From Chara braunii (Eukaryota > Streptophyta > Charophyceae > Charales > Characeae), in contig BFEA01000503.1 in the NCBI GenBank assembly GCA_003427395.1, forward strand, positions 338,389 to 359,174: a stretch of 20,786 nt of DNA. Direction: 5' to 3'. Below are positions 1-9,416 of the stretch, in pieces. How positions within the stretch are numbered: position 1 is the stretch's first letter; every line of letters starts with the position of its first letter. Below the pieces are notes generated by a model. That model was given only the letters and a program-made list of their open reading frames with translations, made no database searches and was not told the DNA's origin. The position numbers were made by a program, and so were the translations under genes.

Positions 1-69
1 TGGCGCGGACTGCGGACACGTCCGCGGGGTCGCGGCCTAGGCTGCGGCCGCGGACTTGTCCGCGAATGG
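1..69. other. GC-rich sequence of unknown origin
   Basis: A very GC-rich stretch lies just before the LINE similarity begins. The near-palindromic word GCGGAC-NN-GTCCGC occurs twice, at 12-25 and 50-63. It could be the end of another element whose body lies left of the window. Nothing coding is recognised. Confidence 0.3.
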
Positions 70-627
70 CCGCCGCCGAGGGGTTTTCGTAGGTCTCTCG
101 GATGTTCGCACAGGGAACTCGACAACGGCAGCCCGACTCCAAAAGCGCATAACGTACGTAAAAAAGGTGGAGGATAAGCTGCACATCCTAAAGGAAGCCA
201 TGCCGCTACCCTGGCAACTGACCCTGAAGAAAGGTCCGACCATCCTACAAGGAGACTGGGTGGTCAAATATTCTGATTTACCCCAGCCACGCGTAATCTA
301 CAGAGTGCACAAACATCACCCGGGGACCTGCACTCTCGAAGCCCATGAACCCCAGCGTACGGGGGCAAGAATGTTCAAACTTACACGCAACGTAGACCTT
401 GTCTATCAGCCCTCCATACCGATTGCGGCTTTGCACTTCAACCCGGAGAAGTGGGAATGGCCTGGGGAGAAACCGATGCATGTCTGGGACTACTCTCTTA
501 AGGGTGGTTACAAAGCTTCAAGCTTAGAGGTACCCACCACCCAAATCATAGTTGACCGATAGGTCCATGACTCACCTATCGACACAGCCCCGTTGCACAA
601 CCTATCATGGTCTACATACGCAAATAT
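70..627 (+). pseudogene. LINE copy A, part 1: region between RT and zinc finger (broken)
   Basis: This is part of the ORF2 polyprotein of a non-LTR retrotransposon, the stretch between the reverse transcriptase and the C-terminal zinc finger. The frame is open to a TAG at 560-562, and similarity continues in the same frame past that stop to 627. It was assigned by comparison within the window: VEDKLHILKEAMPLPWQLTL here matches LEDTLDQLIYLIPLAWRITL in copy B (from about 4708), and YQPSIPIAALHF matches YRPETPLSRLVM near 5505. The RT itself is absent, either truncated or left of the window. The frame is cut at codon Ala-Lys/Asn-Ile by the insertion at 628. The ATG at 56 is probably incidental. 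The protein is dead: it has an internal stop and is split by an insertion. Confidence 0.75.
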
Positions 628-646
628 TTGTGTGTCCGAAAATGGA

Positions 647-690
647 TTCAACGCGGGTTCCGCGTTGAAAAATTGAACGCGCGTTCAATT
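647..690. repeat. Subterminal palindromes of the TIR element
   Basis: Two adjacent inverted repeats lie just inside the left end. TTCAACGCG (647-655) pairs with CGCGTTGAA (661-669). A perfect 20-bp palindrome, AATTGAACGCGCGTTCAATT, spans 671-690. A related stem lies near the right end: GTTGAAC (2426-2432) with GTTCAAC (2435-2441). Clustered copies of one word near both ends are typical of transposase-binding subterminal motifs. Confidence 0.6.
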
Positions 691-744
691 CGCGTTCAAT
701 TCCCATTCAAATGTGCGTTGGACGGGAATGAACAGGGCCCGCAA

Positions 745-1095
745 TGATTTTTTTCTGGGCTAAATATAATCCAAAAAAAAATTAAAAAAATATGGAGTTG
801 TAGGTCTTTTCGAGGACTACAACCCCATATTTTTATTTTTATTTTTGGATGTTTGAATATATTTTTAAAAAAATCAAAAACATAAACACAATGAAAAAAA
901 AACAAAAACAGAAAGTAAATGAGTGTTTTTTTTTTGGATTTCACAGAGATTTTTTAAGGGCTAAAACTAAAAAATAAAAAAATATAAAAAATACAGGGTT
1001 GTAGATCTTTCAAATATGCACAACAACATTTTTTATTTTTATTTTTTTTAATTTGTGGATTTAAAAAAAAATCAAAACCATAAATAAAAAAAAGG
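745..1095. repeat. AT-rich tandem duplication with stem-loops
   Basis: Two diverged units follow each other (about 745-902 and 948-1095). Both run GGGCTAAA, an A-rich run, GTTGTAG, a loop, CAACA/CTACAAC, then T-rich and A-rich tails. In unit 1, 786-803 pairs with 817-834 (17 of 18). No coding potential is seen. Confidence 0.55.
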
Positions 1096-1110
1096 AAAAA
1101 AAGACGCACT

Positions 1111-1189
1111 CACGCACAGACACAGACACACAGACACTCACACAACACACACAAACACATAAACACACACACACAGACACACAACACAC

Positions 1190-1250
<61 letters not shown>
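1111..1250. repeat. (CA)n microsatellite
   Basis: An imperfect CA/CACG tract becomes a pure CA dinucleotide run at about 1197-1248. The minus-strand Cys/Val frame across it is an artefact. Immediately after, at 1270-1345, the word CTGGGGTGT...GACATCTC occurs twice in tandem with a period of about 35 bp. Confidence 0.9.
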
Positions 1251-1251
<1 letters not shown>

Positions 1252-1351
1252 CAACCCTGGCCAATCTGGGGTGTGGTCAAGACATCTCAGCCATGGCTAG
1301 TCTGGGGTGTTGCCGAGACATCTCGGTCGCAGCCCAACCATGGGGCTGTTC

Positions 1352-1668
1352 TTTTTTTTTTTTTTTTTCCAGTCGCGGAGCGACACGGCGCATTGGGGCA
1401 CGTGACCGAGAAAAATGGCTAGTCACTGCGCCTGCCCCTACCCCCCCCCCCAACCCCACATGGCGGTGTCTAATGACCAATATTGTCGCTGCATAGCAGC
1501 CAACAACATCAGCCAAGGTCCTGCCAATGCTAGCTTGGGGGGCCAACGGGTTATCTGTAGCTGGTAGAACACCAAGCTTGCCCAGGCACATCGTGAGGCC
1601 AATGGGGATTGAACCCACGACCTCCTGAATGCAACTTTTGTGCCTTACCAACTGAGCTAGGCCTTTGT
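1352..1668 (-). mobile_element. tRNA-derived SINE with poly(A) tail
   Basis: Read on the minus strand, the element begins with a tRNA-like head. The A box is TAGCTCAGTTGGT (1659-1647) and the B box GGTTCAATCCC (1615-1605), 31 nt apart as in tRNA genes and SINE heads. The T arm pairs well, with GTGGG opposite CCCAT. The anticodon and acceptor stems pair poorly, so this is not a working tRNA. A body of about 230 bp follows and ends in an A17 run (T17 at 1352-1368 on the + strand), as expected of a pol III retroposon. I found no clear target-site duplication. It lies inside the TIR element at 628-2482. Confidence 0.65.
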
Positions 1669-1669
1669 A

Positions 1670-1816
1670 TTTTGTGCATGTGGTGAGCAGAGGCCCTCAG
1701 GGCCACTGCAAATGTGCAGAATTAGAATGAATCTTCTGCTAGAACGTGGAATAATACGCCACCATATGTTCTGTCTTTTGTGCATGTGGTGAGTAGAGGC
1801 CCTTAGGGCCACTGCA
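1670..1816. repeat. 41-bp direct repeat, two copies
   Basis: Copies at 1670-1710 and 1776-1816 match at 39 of 41 positions, starting TTTTGTGCATGTGGTGAG. Between them lies GAATGAATCTTCTGC, the word that forms the core of the hairpins at 9.9-11.1 kb. Confidence 0.7.
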
Positions 1817-2482
1817 CGTATTCCTAAGAAAAAAAAAACGAGAAAAAACAGATGAAAAATCAGAAAACAAAAGAAAAACGGAAAAACAAAAGAAAAACAA
1901 GAAAAAAAAAAAACGAGAAAACAGAGAATTTGTGACCCATAACTGTGCTGCACAGAGTGCCACAGACATGAATTCGAATCCAGACTATATATTCTCGGCC
2001 CACCCAGGCAGTCTTCAAGTCTAACGTCCCTCTCTCAGGCTCTCTGCTCCACGAGGGGTCCTTGCTAATCTGTAGGGGCCCTTCAGAAATGAGACTGGAC
2101 GAGTAGATTGGAGCATTTGTGAAAAAGAAAAGAAAAAAAAAAAGGATATGCAACCGCATGCACACACATGTGGTCACAGTCTTGGGGTATGGGCTGGCCC
2201 CTACTTTTTTCCCTTTTGCAGTTTGAAATTCAGGAGGGAGGGGCATGTTTGGCCACCCCACCCTGTTAGTAAGGGTCGGTTTTTTTTTTTTTTTCTTTCT
2301 GTTTTCATTGTTTGGGCGCGTAGGGCCACGTGTCCGAGGCCCAACGCGCCGGTTCCGTTTTTCAAAACTGAACGGAACACCCCCGTTTTCGCGTTAAACG
2401 CGATTTAACGGGGGTCCCCAGGCCCGTTGAACGGGTTCAACGACGTTCAATTTCGCCCGTTCTCCGTTCATCGGACACACAG
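1817..2482. other. Right half of TIR element, no gene
   Basis: Homopurine and T-rich runs (1828-1925, 2124-2143, 2278-2294) separate ordinary sequence with no recognisable coding. The last 120 bases carry the GTTCAA-type subterminal words and the right terminal repeat. Confidence 0.5.
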
Positions 2483-3139
2483 GCAAAGATTATACCCACA
2501 AACCTCCGGTCGCTGCAGTGGCAAATCCTACACCGATGTCTCTCCACACCGGACTGGTTGACGTGAAGAACAGACTTGGAACAAAAAGGTCAGTTGTCCC
2601 CCATTTGCTCTTACTGCTGCAGAACGTCCCCACCCACCAGAGCAACGTTCAAACATTGTCTCCTAGAATGCCCGATGGTTTCCCAACTATGGCGATGGTG
2701 GGATGCTGCCTTTCACTCGTTGACAACATTTCACATCGCATGGGATCAGGGCCTCATTTTGCTCGGTAAGAACTAACACTTGCTAGCCCGCTGGTCTCCC
2801 TTCGCAGCTAACCTATTCTCATACACACGACTGCACATCCTAATGTTGACTTGGCGAGCAAGGTGCTCCTTTGAAAGGAAAGATCATCGGTTCAGGCTGC
2901 AGCAAGCCCAATATGCAATAGAGGTGGTGATCAGACCCCGCACCTGGAAAGAGTGGAAAAATATAAGAGACGAATACTGCAATGAGAATGAACCTCGGAC
3001 GAAACATGACATCCATGACTCTTGCATTCAAATTTGGCAGGATCCCCAAAGGAAGTTCAGTGAATTGGATGCGAGTCTGGACATTTTGTGCAGCCGTGGA
3101 GAAACTCAGAGGTACATGGCAACGAAAGCCCCTTACTGA
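2483..3139 (+). pseudogene. LINE copy A, part 2: zf-RVT zinc finger and C-terminal tail (broken)
   Basis: This is the 3' end of the LINE ORF2 begun at 70. From 2483 the frame reads into SLQWQILHRCL, then a zf-RVT (PF13966-type) finger with CSYC near 2606, followed by HCLLECP and LWRWWD. A basic helical tail follows (RLHILMLTWRARCSFERKDH and on to 3139). This finger follows the RT in plant LINEs and binds nucleic acid. The same frame runs the whole way but has stops at 2564-2566 (TGA) and 2774-2776 (TAA), so the copy is inactive. The motif order matches copies B and C in this window, which supports the call more than any single motif. Confidence 0.75.
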
Positions 3140-3300
3140 TTATCAGGTCTCATATCTTCCCACTCACGATCTCCCCCCGCCCCTCTGAACTCCCAACCTC
3201 CCAGCCCCATCATGCCTGCCCCATAGAGCCTCACTCCCAACCTGGAGACAGAATGAAACAGTATGTCAAGGGAACAACGACGTGCTAAGGGCGGCAAAGA
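3140..3300 (+). other. LINE copy A 3' tail and junction with copy B
   Basis: C-rich sequence follows the copy A stop codon. The exact end of copy A and start of copy B cannot be fixed: no poly(A) tail or target-site duplication stands out. Confidence 0.3.
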
Positions 3301-4999
3301 CGGAAGGGGGCGCAACTACAAGTCAAGGGACTGTGGGTTGTGGACTTGCTCAGTATCAACCAATGATGATGACTTCGAAGGGCAGCCACGTACAGAATCA
3401 AAGAGACAATCGAAGCATACATAGGACCAAGCATATTCAAAGGAGTGGCAGAACACTCTGCAGACACAGGCTACTCATAGTTCAATGGTTCCAGCCCATC
3501 AACACAGGAGGTGTACAGAATGGACGGGCAACATCTCAGATTCACCTCAATGAAGTCGATGGGCACACTGGGCTCAGCGTTTTGCTTCTCGAGGGCTTAG
3601 GGGTTCAGACTACTAAACAGGGAGGCGGGAAATAAGCAAGGATGGTATGTGTTGAAGGTGTATAGAATGGATGGGCAACGTCTCAGATTCACCGCAATGA
3701 AGTCTGTGGGCGCACAGGGTTCAGAGTTCTGCTTCTCGATGGCACGATTTTCCCTGATATCTGACATGACAATTAACTGGGGAAGCAAAACGCAAGGCTG
3801 GTGGATCCACTTCCACGGTGTTCGCGCCCCAGAGCAACCCAAAGTTGATTGGAGACCGTTGGAAGAAAGAATCAGGGTCCTAGGGGTAGCCCTTTCAGCT
3901 CACGGGCCTCCAACAGAAAATGACGAATGAATTATTAGGCCAGCTCTGGAAAAAAATCAGAACTGGAAGAACAAAAGAACTTCTATTTTTGGGAGGGCCT
4001 TAATTATCAACAACGTGGTACTGGCCTTCATTTGGTACAAGTCAGCTCTCTGCCACCTAGGGAAAGGCAGCATCAAAAACCTCAAGAAGCAACTGGCGGC
4101 ATTCCTCTGGCGAGGGAATCACGAGCAACAAAATGTGATTAATAGGGTAGCATGGGACAAACTGATTCAACCAAAAACCAGGGCAGACCTAGGCTTGCTG
4201 GACCCCTCCCCTCAAGTCATCGCACTATCAATACAATGGATCAAAAGATTGATTGTTGGAGCTAATCCCCCATGGCGAGACCTGGCATTGGAACGAATCC
4301 GGAGATTGGCTCCCAGAACCATAATCGCAGTGAACCCGCTCACATGGATTGAGGATAGGTATTGGACCATCTCCCGAGCCAACACCAACCCACGACAGGT
4401 GGGGGAGAGTGGAGCCGCCAGGCAGGATCTAGTAAACGATAAATTTTGGATCAACCTAATCAAAATTGGAGGAGGCTACCCATCCCCGATAGGCCTCCCC
4501 CGGAACGGATGGAGGAGATCCTTCAGCAGCCCCTCTTTGGGAATAGGGCAATCACGGATAGACAAGGTAGGGTATTCGGCAGCTCAGATCCCCATTGGGC
4601 CTCATGGGTCAGACATGGGATCCTCAGAGTAGGGGACATGTGCGATGAAGAAAGCAATGATTGGAAAACGGCCTAACAACTCAGGACCCGCCTGCCCTAC
4701 GCTCACAAGCTGGAAGACACGCTGGATCAGCTAATATACTTGATTCCCCTAGCATGGAGGATAACCTTGAGAAAAGGGAGATCATTACAGGAACAAGACT
4801 GGGTGGGTAGAGGACTTCCCATTGCAAATAGGGGTAGTGGTAGAGGCAAGACCGGACGAGGCAATGGTTAACCTTTTCAAAAGAAGAGGAGTCACCCAGA
4901 CGCAGTCCAATGGCATGAAAATTTCAACCTCTACCGAATCCGGGTGCTACAGAGCCATAAGGAAGGGAAGACCCAACAACGAAAAAAATTCCCAGAATT
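3301..4999 (+). pseudogene. LINE copy B, part 1: reverse transcriptase 3' half and connection region (broken)
   Basis: These are remnants of a LINE reverse transcriptase. From 3649 the frame gives FSLISDMTINWGSK, the segment after the catalytic centre in non-LTR RTs, then RPLEERIRVLGV. After a TGA at 3928-3930 the same frame continues with SIFGRALIINNVVLAFIWY and FLWRGNHEQQNVINRVAWDK, both characteristic of the RT thumb and its C-terminal side. A frameshift at about 4450-4470 moves the match to another frame (PERMEEILQQPLFGNRAITD), which runs past a TAA at 4674-4676. The YRIRVLQS segment (about 4926-4950) ends just before the AT-rich insert. The catalytic region around 3355-3375 is too decayed to call. 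Multiple stops and shifts show it is dead. Confidence 0.75.
3511..3741 (+). repeat. 145-bp tandem duplication inside LINE copy B
   Basis: The segment from AGGTGTACAGAATGGACGGG (3511) recurs from AGGTGTATAGAATGGATGGG (3656), about 85% identical over 86 bp by eye. The spacer at 3598-3655 (TTCAGACTACTAAACAGG and on) is also found at 9366-9416, so spacer and edge travel together elsewhere. Confidence 0.7.
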
Positions 5000-5482
5000 A
5001 AATAATCATTCTATAGTAAAATTTCAGTCTAAAGTTCGAATTTTCTTCCATCTTAAAAAATGTCATTCCAATTTTAAAAATTTTCATCTTATTTGCAAAC
5101 TTTCATTCCAAAAATAGGGTATCCCTTCTTATTTGGACTGCATGTTATAGATGAAATAAAAGTTTGGATGAGTTTATGAAATATTTGAATTGGACTTTCA
5201 TTATAAGTAAGGATTTTCAATCATAAATAGGTTAATCCAATCTAAATTAGAAGATATTTGTTGGAGTAGAATGAAAATTTAATTAAAACATTTCAAAAAC
5301 TCGTTCAGACTTTCATTCCATCTTGAAAAAATAGATGTAGTTGGAAGGTAAAACTCATATTTAGACGGGATCTTATCAAATAAAACTGGAAATTTTGGAA
5401 TTGGACGAACATTAGAATGATAATTAATAAATATGAAGGATTTTTTTTTATGGAATATTTTTTCAACTTTCATTTCTCGTGG
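5000..5482. mobile_element. AT-rich insertion in LINE copy B, class unknown
   Basis: A 483-bp, strongly AT-rich block with recurring TTTCATTCCA words contrasts sharply with its flanks. It is bordered by the direct repeat GAATT (4995-4999 and 5483-5487). Removing it plus one GAATT puts the LINE in frame with spacing equal to copy A: 11 residues separate Phe from the YxP motif in both. Inverted AAAATTCCCA (4985-4994) and TGGGAATTTT (5480-5489) straddle the edges. I see no coding frame and no typical LTR or TIR end. Confidence 0.5.
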
Positions 5483-5805
5483 GAATTTTATGTTGAATGG
5501 CGAGCTTATCGACCAGAAACCCCCCTATCCAGGCTAGTCATGGACCCTCTAGAATGACAATGGATAAGAGGACAAAAAGGACAACCGATGCATCTGCATG
5601 AACTAACAATTAAAACCACCTGTACAATGCTCAGACCCCGGATGGATGTGCAGACAGAGATAGGTGATAGACGGCAGAAAAACCTTAAACTAAATAAAGA
5701 CCGAATAAGAAGGCTGAAATGGTTCAGAGAGGTCAAGGACAGACCGACAAAGTTCGTCTCTCTACAATGACAAATAAGTCACAGATGCCTCCACACAAAT
5801 AATTG
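5483..5805 (+). pseudogene. LINE copy B, part 2: region leading to the zinc finger (broken)
   Basis: This continues copy B. YRPETPLSRLVMDPLE aligns with YQPSIPIAALHFNPEK of copy A, and KGQPMHLHELTIK aligns with EKPMHVWDYSLK. After a helical stretch comes SLQ-stop-QISHRCLHTNN, equivalent to SLQWQILHRCL. In-frame TGA codons lie near 5555 and at 5768-5770, the second replacing the Trp of the SLQWQI motif. The frame is cut at Asn-Trp by the LTR-like insertion at 5806 and resumes at 8216. Confidence 0.72.
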
Positions 5806-8210
5806 TGTGACGCCCAACCTCACGCCCAGCGCGACTTCCTGATCGGAGTTGGATGTGGGTCTGGAAGTGCGAAAAGGGGTGTGCCAAGGATTTTTAGGAA
5901 AGTGGGGGTGGAGTCCCAGGTCGGAACTGAGATCTCCTGTAGCAAAGTTTCAGGGGCATAGATGAAATAGGACTAAGGGGGCGAGTTACTTCCAGTCTGA
6001 GGCGTTCGATGTTGTGCAGCATAAGGCAAATGGCATGCGTGGTGCATGCAAGACCGTCCGATTTGTCTGTTTTGGTGGTGGCGGTTCGGGAAGAGGCCCG
6101 TCCGGGATAGTCATGTTTCCGATGAGTCGGACCTTTGGGTGCAAACACGTGGCGTCTGTCGTCGCGTGTTTTGGTTATGCCCCTAGTTTCAGGGGCTCGC
6201 CGATTGCCGCGTCGCCAACAATTTCCGCAAGGCGTGCGGGGCCAATACGGGGCAATGTCCACGGAACCACCGTCAGTTGGTGATACGGGAGGAGGAGACG
6301 AAAGGGAGGGAAATTGGTAGTGATAACGACGAAGCCGGGGGATATGAAGTATTGCGTGTTGTCCGAAGTGGGAAAATCAGGGCACCTCGGATCGTTGGTT
6401 GTGGCACAGTGAAACTCCCTAGGGCACAATCGATTCTCGGTTAGGCAGGGGAATTCCGGGTATCTTCGCTTAATACACTTTCTCACCTAAGGGTCGAAGT
6501 ACTCCGAGTCCCAGGAGCTCGACATCTTATCATTGCAATATGATGAAATTCTTCTGCACGCGTCTAATCGGCAAAGTGATTCTTCGATGTGATATTGGAA
6601 ACTCCTATCCGTTTAGTTGCGTGGGGGAAGGAAGATTCTCGCCTATCCGATATCGAAGGTGTCAAGTTCGTCAATGGTCGCGAATCGGCGTGTGTGGATT
6701 CGTGTAGGCTGCGCAGATCAGATCGCGCTTACACGCATCCCCGCGAGGTATTCGCTTGTTCCTGGGCCGATCATCTAATCACTTCCGCGATCCCGCACGC
6801 GATCGTTCCTGAGCATGCACGGTGCTATTACACATCAGGCATCGTAGCAACAACAGTGGATCAAAAACTTTAAGGATAAACCGCAGTGGAAACAATAATG
6901 ATGACTACGCAAATGTTTCTGTTATGCTCATGAGTGTATCAAAATAACAAGCAAAGGCAAGGACCAGACAAAAGAAAAGTAACAGACATGACATTGAACA
7001 TCCATTCATTTGACAAAACACACAACACACGAGGTTGAGATCAATCGCAAAATGAGTGTTGGCCGAAACCAAGCCAAGATTCCAAAAACAAAAGAAAATG
7101 GGCAAGTCCCCCTGAGCCGAGATCAAAATTTATATACAAAGGCAAAGAGGGAGAAAAGACAAAGAAAACTGCAAATTCACGTCCATCAACATCGGCTGTC
7201 TCTTTCTCTCTCTCTCTCCGATGCGGACAGTTTGTCGTCACGTACCAATCCACGAAGTCGTCACCCCGCTTAGTCCTCCCGCACCCGTCAAGTTCGCCCG
7301 CGCCCACAGTCCATCGTGGCCCGCGTCAACCCCGTGCGTTTGGCACCAGCTCGTCGGGTCGCCCGACTCCACTTCAACTCACCTCCTACTTCGCTCGTGA
7401 GCCGACCCTCACTAATCGCGCTACCCCCAGTTTCCAACAGCTAGTTAAGAGAGCTATCTAATCGCGCAGCTAGAATTTATAGCGTGCATGCATGCGCGAA
7501 GAACACGGAATTGCAAGGACTTAGAAAGGAAATTAGGAGAGGAAGCGCCCACGTTCTGCATTGTCAGACCGTGGCGTGGGGAACGTAGCCACTCTCCACA
7601 CATCGATCCGAACATGCAGGCTGCGGTGCTAACTCGACACAGCAAAAGAGAAAGAGAGAGCGGGAAAGACGAAGCTCAAGAAGAAAGATACATTTATAAT
7701 GGCGCCCACCCAAAAATTACAGTTACTTGCACGATTAAGGGCGCCGACTAATCAGAGCTCCGTTGCAGCCGCAAAAAGAAGCGCGCAAGAAAGACAGCGC
7801 GCGGCAAAGGAAATCCCGAATTCCTAAATTCCTAAATTCCTACCTAATGCAAAAAGAAGCACAAATTTCGAAAAGAAAATCCGAAGTTCCGCGAGCCATC
7901 AAGGCTCGACAAGATTCGAAAAAGAAATTCAAAAAGAACGAAAAAAAATTCCCGCGCGACCTTCGCGCCTAAAACCCGACAACAGAATCAAGAAAGAAGC
8001 GACATCAATCACTATTATTCGCGCCTTTGTCGGCGCAACAGCCACTCAATCGGCCATCTCGGGACTTGCCCGGCCCCGACCCAGCCGTCCGAAAAGAAAC
8101 GACGCAAAAAGGACGAAGAAGCGAGGACACTGATGGCCCAACCTTCCCATCTTAGGACCCCTCATTGTCATCGCGCAGAAGATCGCGCGGAACAGAAATT
8201 GGTTCGTCAC
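5806..8210. mobile_element. LTR-like element, probably a long solo LTR or non-autonomous LTR retrotransposon
   Basis: The insert starts TGTGACG and ends CGTCAC(A), a short inverted terminal repeat of the TG...CA kind seen in plant LTR retrotransposons. The flanks are a 5-bp direct repeat AATTG (5801-5805 and 8211-8215); if the final CA is kept, the duplication is 4 bp, ATTG. Removing it restores LINE codons Asn-Asn-Trp-Ile-Ile-Asp-Arg, colinear with copy A (Pro-Asp-Trp-Leu). I found no gag, protease, RT or integrase and no second internal LTR boundary in 2.4 kb, so a solo LTR is likelier than a complete element. Composition is GC-moderate in the left half, A-rich and GA-rich at 7640-7990. A TATA box followed by a CT tract near the middle fits an LTR promoter. 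Confidence 0.62.
7129..7138 (+). promoter_or_regulatory. Candidate TATA box of the LTR-like element
   Basis: TTTATATACA is followed about 65 bp downstream by a pyrimidine tract (7197-7218, mostly CT). TATA plus a CT-rich initiator zone is common in plant promoters, including LTRs. No transcript evidence is available. Confidence 0.35.
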
Positions 8211-9292
8211 AATTGGATCATCGACAGGACGAACTTGGAAAAAAAGGGGGAGACTCTCCCAAACTCTGTAACGCAGGGTTCCCAGGGCGTAGAATATGTG
8301 ACACAATAGAACACATTTTTCTGCAATGCCCTGGGGCTGTCCTGCTGTGGCGATGGTGGGATCGTATCTGATCACAACTAGGCACCGATGAGGAGTGCCC
8401 ATGGAGAATGGAAACTCGTCTATTAGGAGAGTTTGGAAAGCCACACACATCTAACCTGGCTAGTATTCTCTTCTCCATAGCCAGGAAGGCGATAATCTGG
8501 ACGCTACGGTTAAGAAGATGCATTTTTTATCAACAGGGGGCCAGAATGGAGGAAGGGGAAGTGGCAGACACAGTAAAACAATTCATCGAAACCGGAATAA
8601 GAATGCATTGGAAAAGAGTGCAGGAAAAAATGGAAATCCTCATGCAAAAAGCAGATATCATTAAGGAAATCCAGAAATTCTGCGCAGAATGGCTGGGGGG
8701 GGAAAGGGGGGATAGGATGGCCCAGGTAGACTGGCCTGGGGAAAGAGGGATGAGGAGGGACAAGGGGACTTTACAAAGGATTACAAACTAAGATTCCATG
8801 ATTGGCTCCAGCTCAAACCCAACATCCCTATGAAGAGCCCTGAGCAGTTCCCTGACATGTTCCCTCCGCCAGCCACAGCAATTGTAGAAAGACAATGTTT
8901 TGGGCATCTGTAAGGAGGTGGTATGCTGGTAGAGGGTTAGATAAGTGTTGACAGCATGCTACTTTCGGGCATTGGTCGAGGGTAAGATAAGTTCTAGTCT
9001 ACATTCATTCTATAAACTTTGTTGTAAGGGGAGGCGGGAAGCAACGAGGAAAGATGGGTTAGGGAGAAACTATTCCCTCAGCAGTAGAAGATCTGGCGCC
9101 TAATACAGGGCGAAGAGGTTTTTCCCTCTCTTCTCAACAATCTGCGCAGCCAATCCTCTGGGAACCAGAGCAATCAATGCTGGCAGAATTTTTTCTCAGT
9201 TACTTTTCAGACATCTTCCTGAATTCCTCTGTACAAGGGACGCTGGACCCGTTTTCCAGCAGGTGATGCTCCCCACCAATAGATGGAGTGGC
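8211..9292 (+). pseudogene. LINE copy B, part 3: zinc finger, tail and 3' UTR (broken)
   Basis: After the LTR-like insert the LINE resumes with IIDRTNLEKKG, then shifts frame near 8250-8270 into a zf-RVT finger (ICDTIEHIFLQCPGAVLLWR, then WWDRI and a TGA). The first Cys pair is damaged: CNAG stands where CxxC is expected. The same frame continues at 8408-8791 as a basic, helical tail (FIETGIRMHWKRVQEKMEIL, later FCAEWLGGERGDRM), which parallels copy C (YIHEELTIQWQTVRAKLHLI, FSEDWLGNEQGGWM). The 3' UTR to 9292 ends with a hairpin block also found in copy C. Inactive because of stops and frameshifts. Confidence 0.72.
9237..9292 (+). repeat. Conserved LINE 3' stem-loop block
   Basis: GCTGGA-CCCGTTT-TCCAGC forms a 6-bp stem, followed by AGGTGATGCTCCCCACCAAT and AGATGGAG. 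The same block, with few changes, is at 14487-14542 in copy C. It may be the RNA end that the RT recognises; that role is inferred. Confidence 0.5.
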
Positions 9293-9303
9293 CGCGTGAA
9301 GAT

Positions 9304-9341
9304 CTACTAGGCAAGGCTGCTCTTATCACCTTGCCTAGTAG
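9304..9341. repeat. 13-bp perfect hairpin
   Basis: CTACTAGGCAAGG (9304-9316) is the exact reverse complement of 9329-9341, with a 12-nt loop. A T-run follows, but in a nuclear eukaryotic setting a bacterial-type terminator is not implied. Confidence 0.55.
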
Positions 9342-9348
9342 GTTTTTC

Positions 9349-9416
9349 TGCTTCTCGAGGGCTTGAAGTTCAGACTACTAAACAGGAAGGCGGGATATAA
9401 GCAGGGATGGTATGGG
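9349..9416. repeat. Dispersed copy of the 3586-3655 segment
   Basis: TCTGCTTCTCGAGGGCTTGA, then TTCAGACTACTAAACAGG and AGGGATGGTATG, match 3586-3655 with few changes. The shared edge suggests a short mobile or transduced segment. Confidence 0.55.

Larger units (their letters stand above)
628..2482. mobile_element. Non-autonomous TIR DNA transposon (hAT- or Mutator-like)
   Basis: The ends are inverted repeats: TTGTGTGTCCGA at 628-639, and the reverse complement of TCGGACACACAG at 2471-2482 (11 of 12 match). Flanking direct repeats are GCAAATAT (620-627) and GCAAAGAT (2483-2490), 7 of 8. Read as 9 bp they are GCAAATATT and GCAAAGATT, 8 of 9. Taking out the element plus one flank gives a continuous LINE frame that aligns residue for residue with copy B (W-S-T-Y-A-K against W-F-R-E-V-K, then SLQWQI). 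Subterminal DNA is rich in CGTTCAA/TTGAACG words, as in hAT elements, and 8-bp duplications also fit hAT; 9 bp would fit Mutator. No transposase frame is seen. The interior holds AT-rich duplications, a CA microsatellite and a SINE. Confidence 0.72.

Noticed and set aside
1061-1264. Cys-Val-rich frame
   Set aside because: Translation of the CA microsatellite.
1591-1668. Functional tRNA gene on the minus strand
   Set aside because: The A and B boxes are good, but the acceptor and anticodon stems do not pair, and a body with a poly(A) tail follows, so it is a SINE head.
5894-6262. Minus-strand frame of 122 codons in the LTR-like element
   Set aside because: No gag or pol motif was found, and overlapping frames of similar length exist on both strands of this GC-moderate stretch.
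9304-9360. Hairpin plus T-run as a transcription terminator
   Set aside because: A rho-independent terminator is a bacterial signal; this hairpin lies in nuclear-type repeat DNA with no operon.
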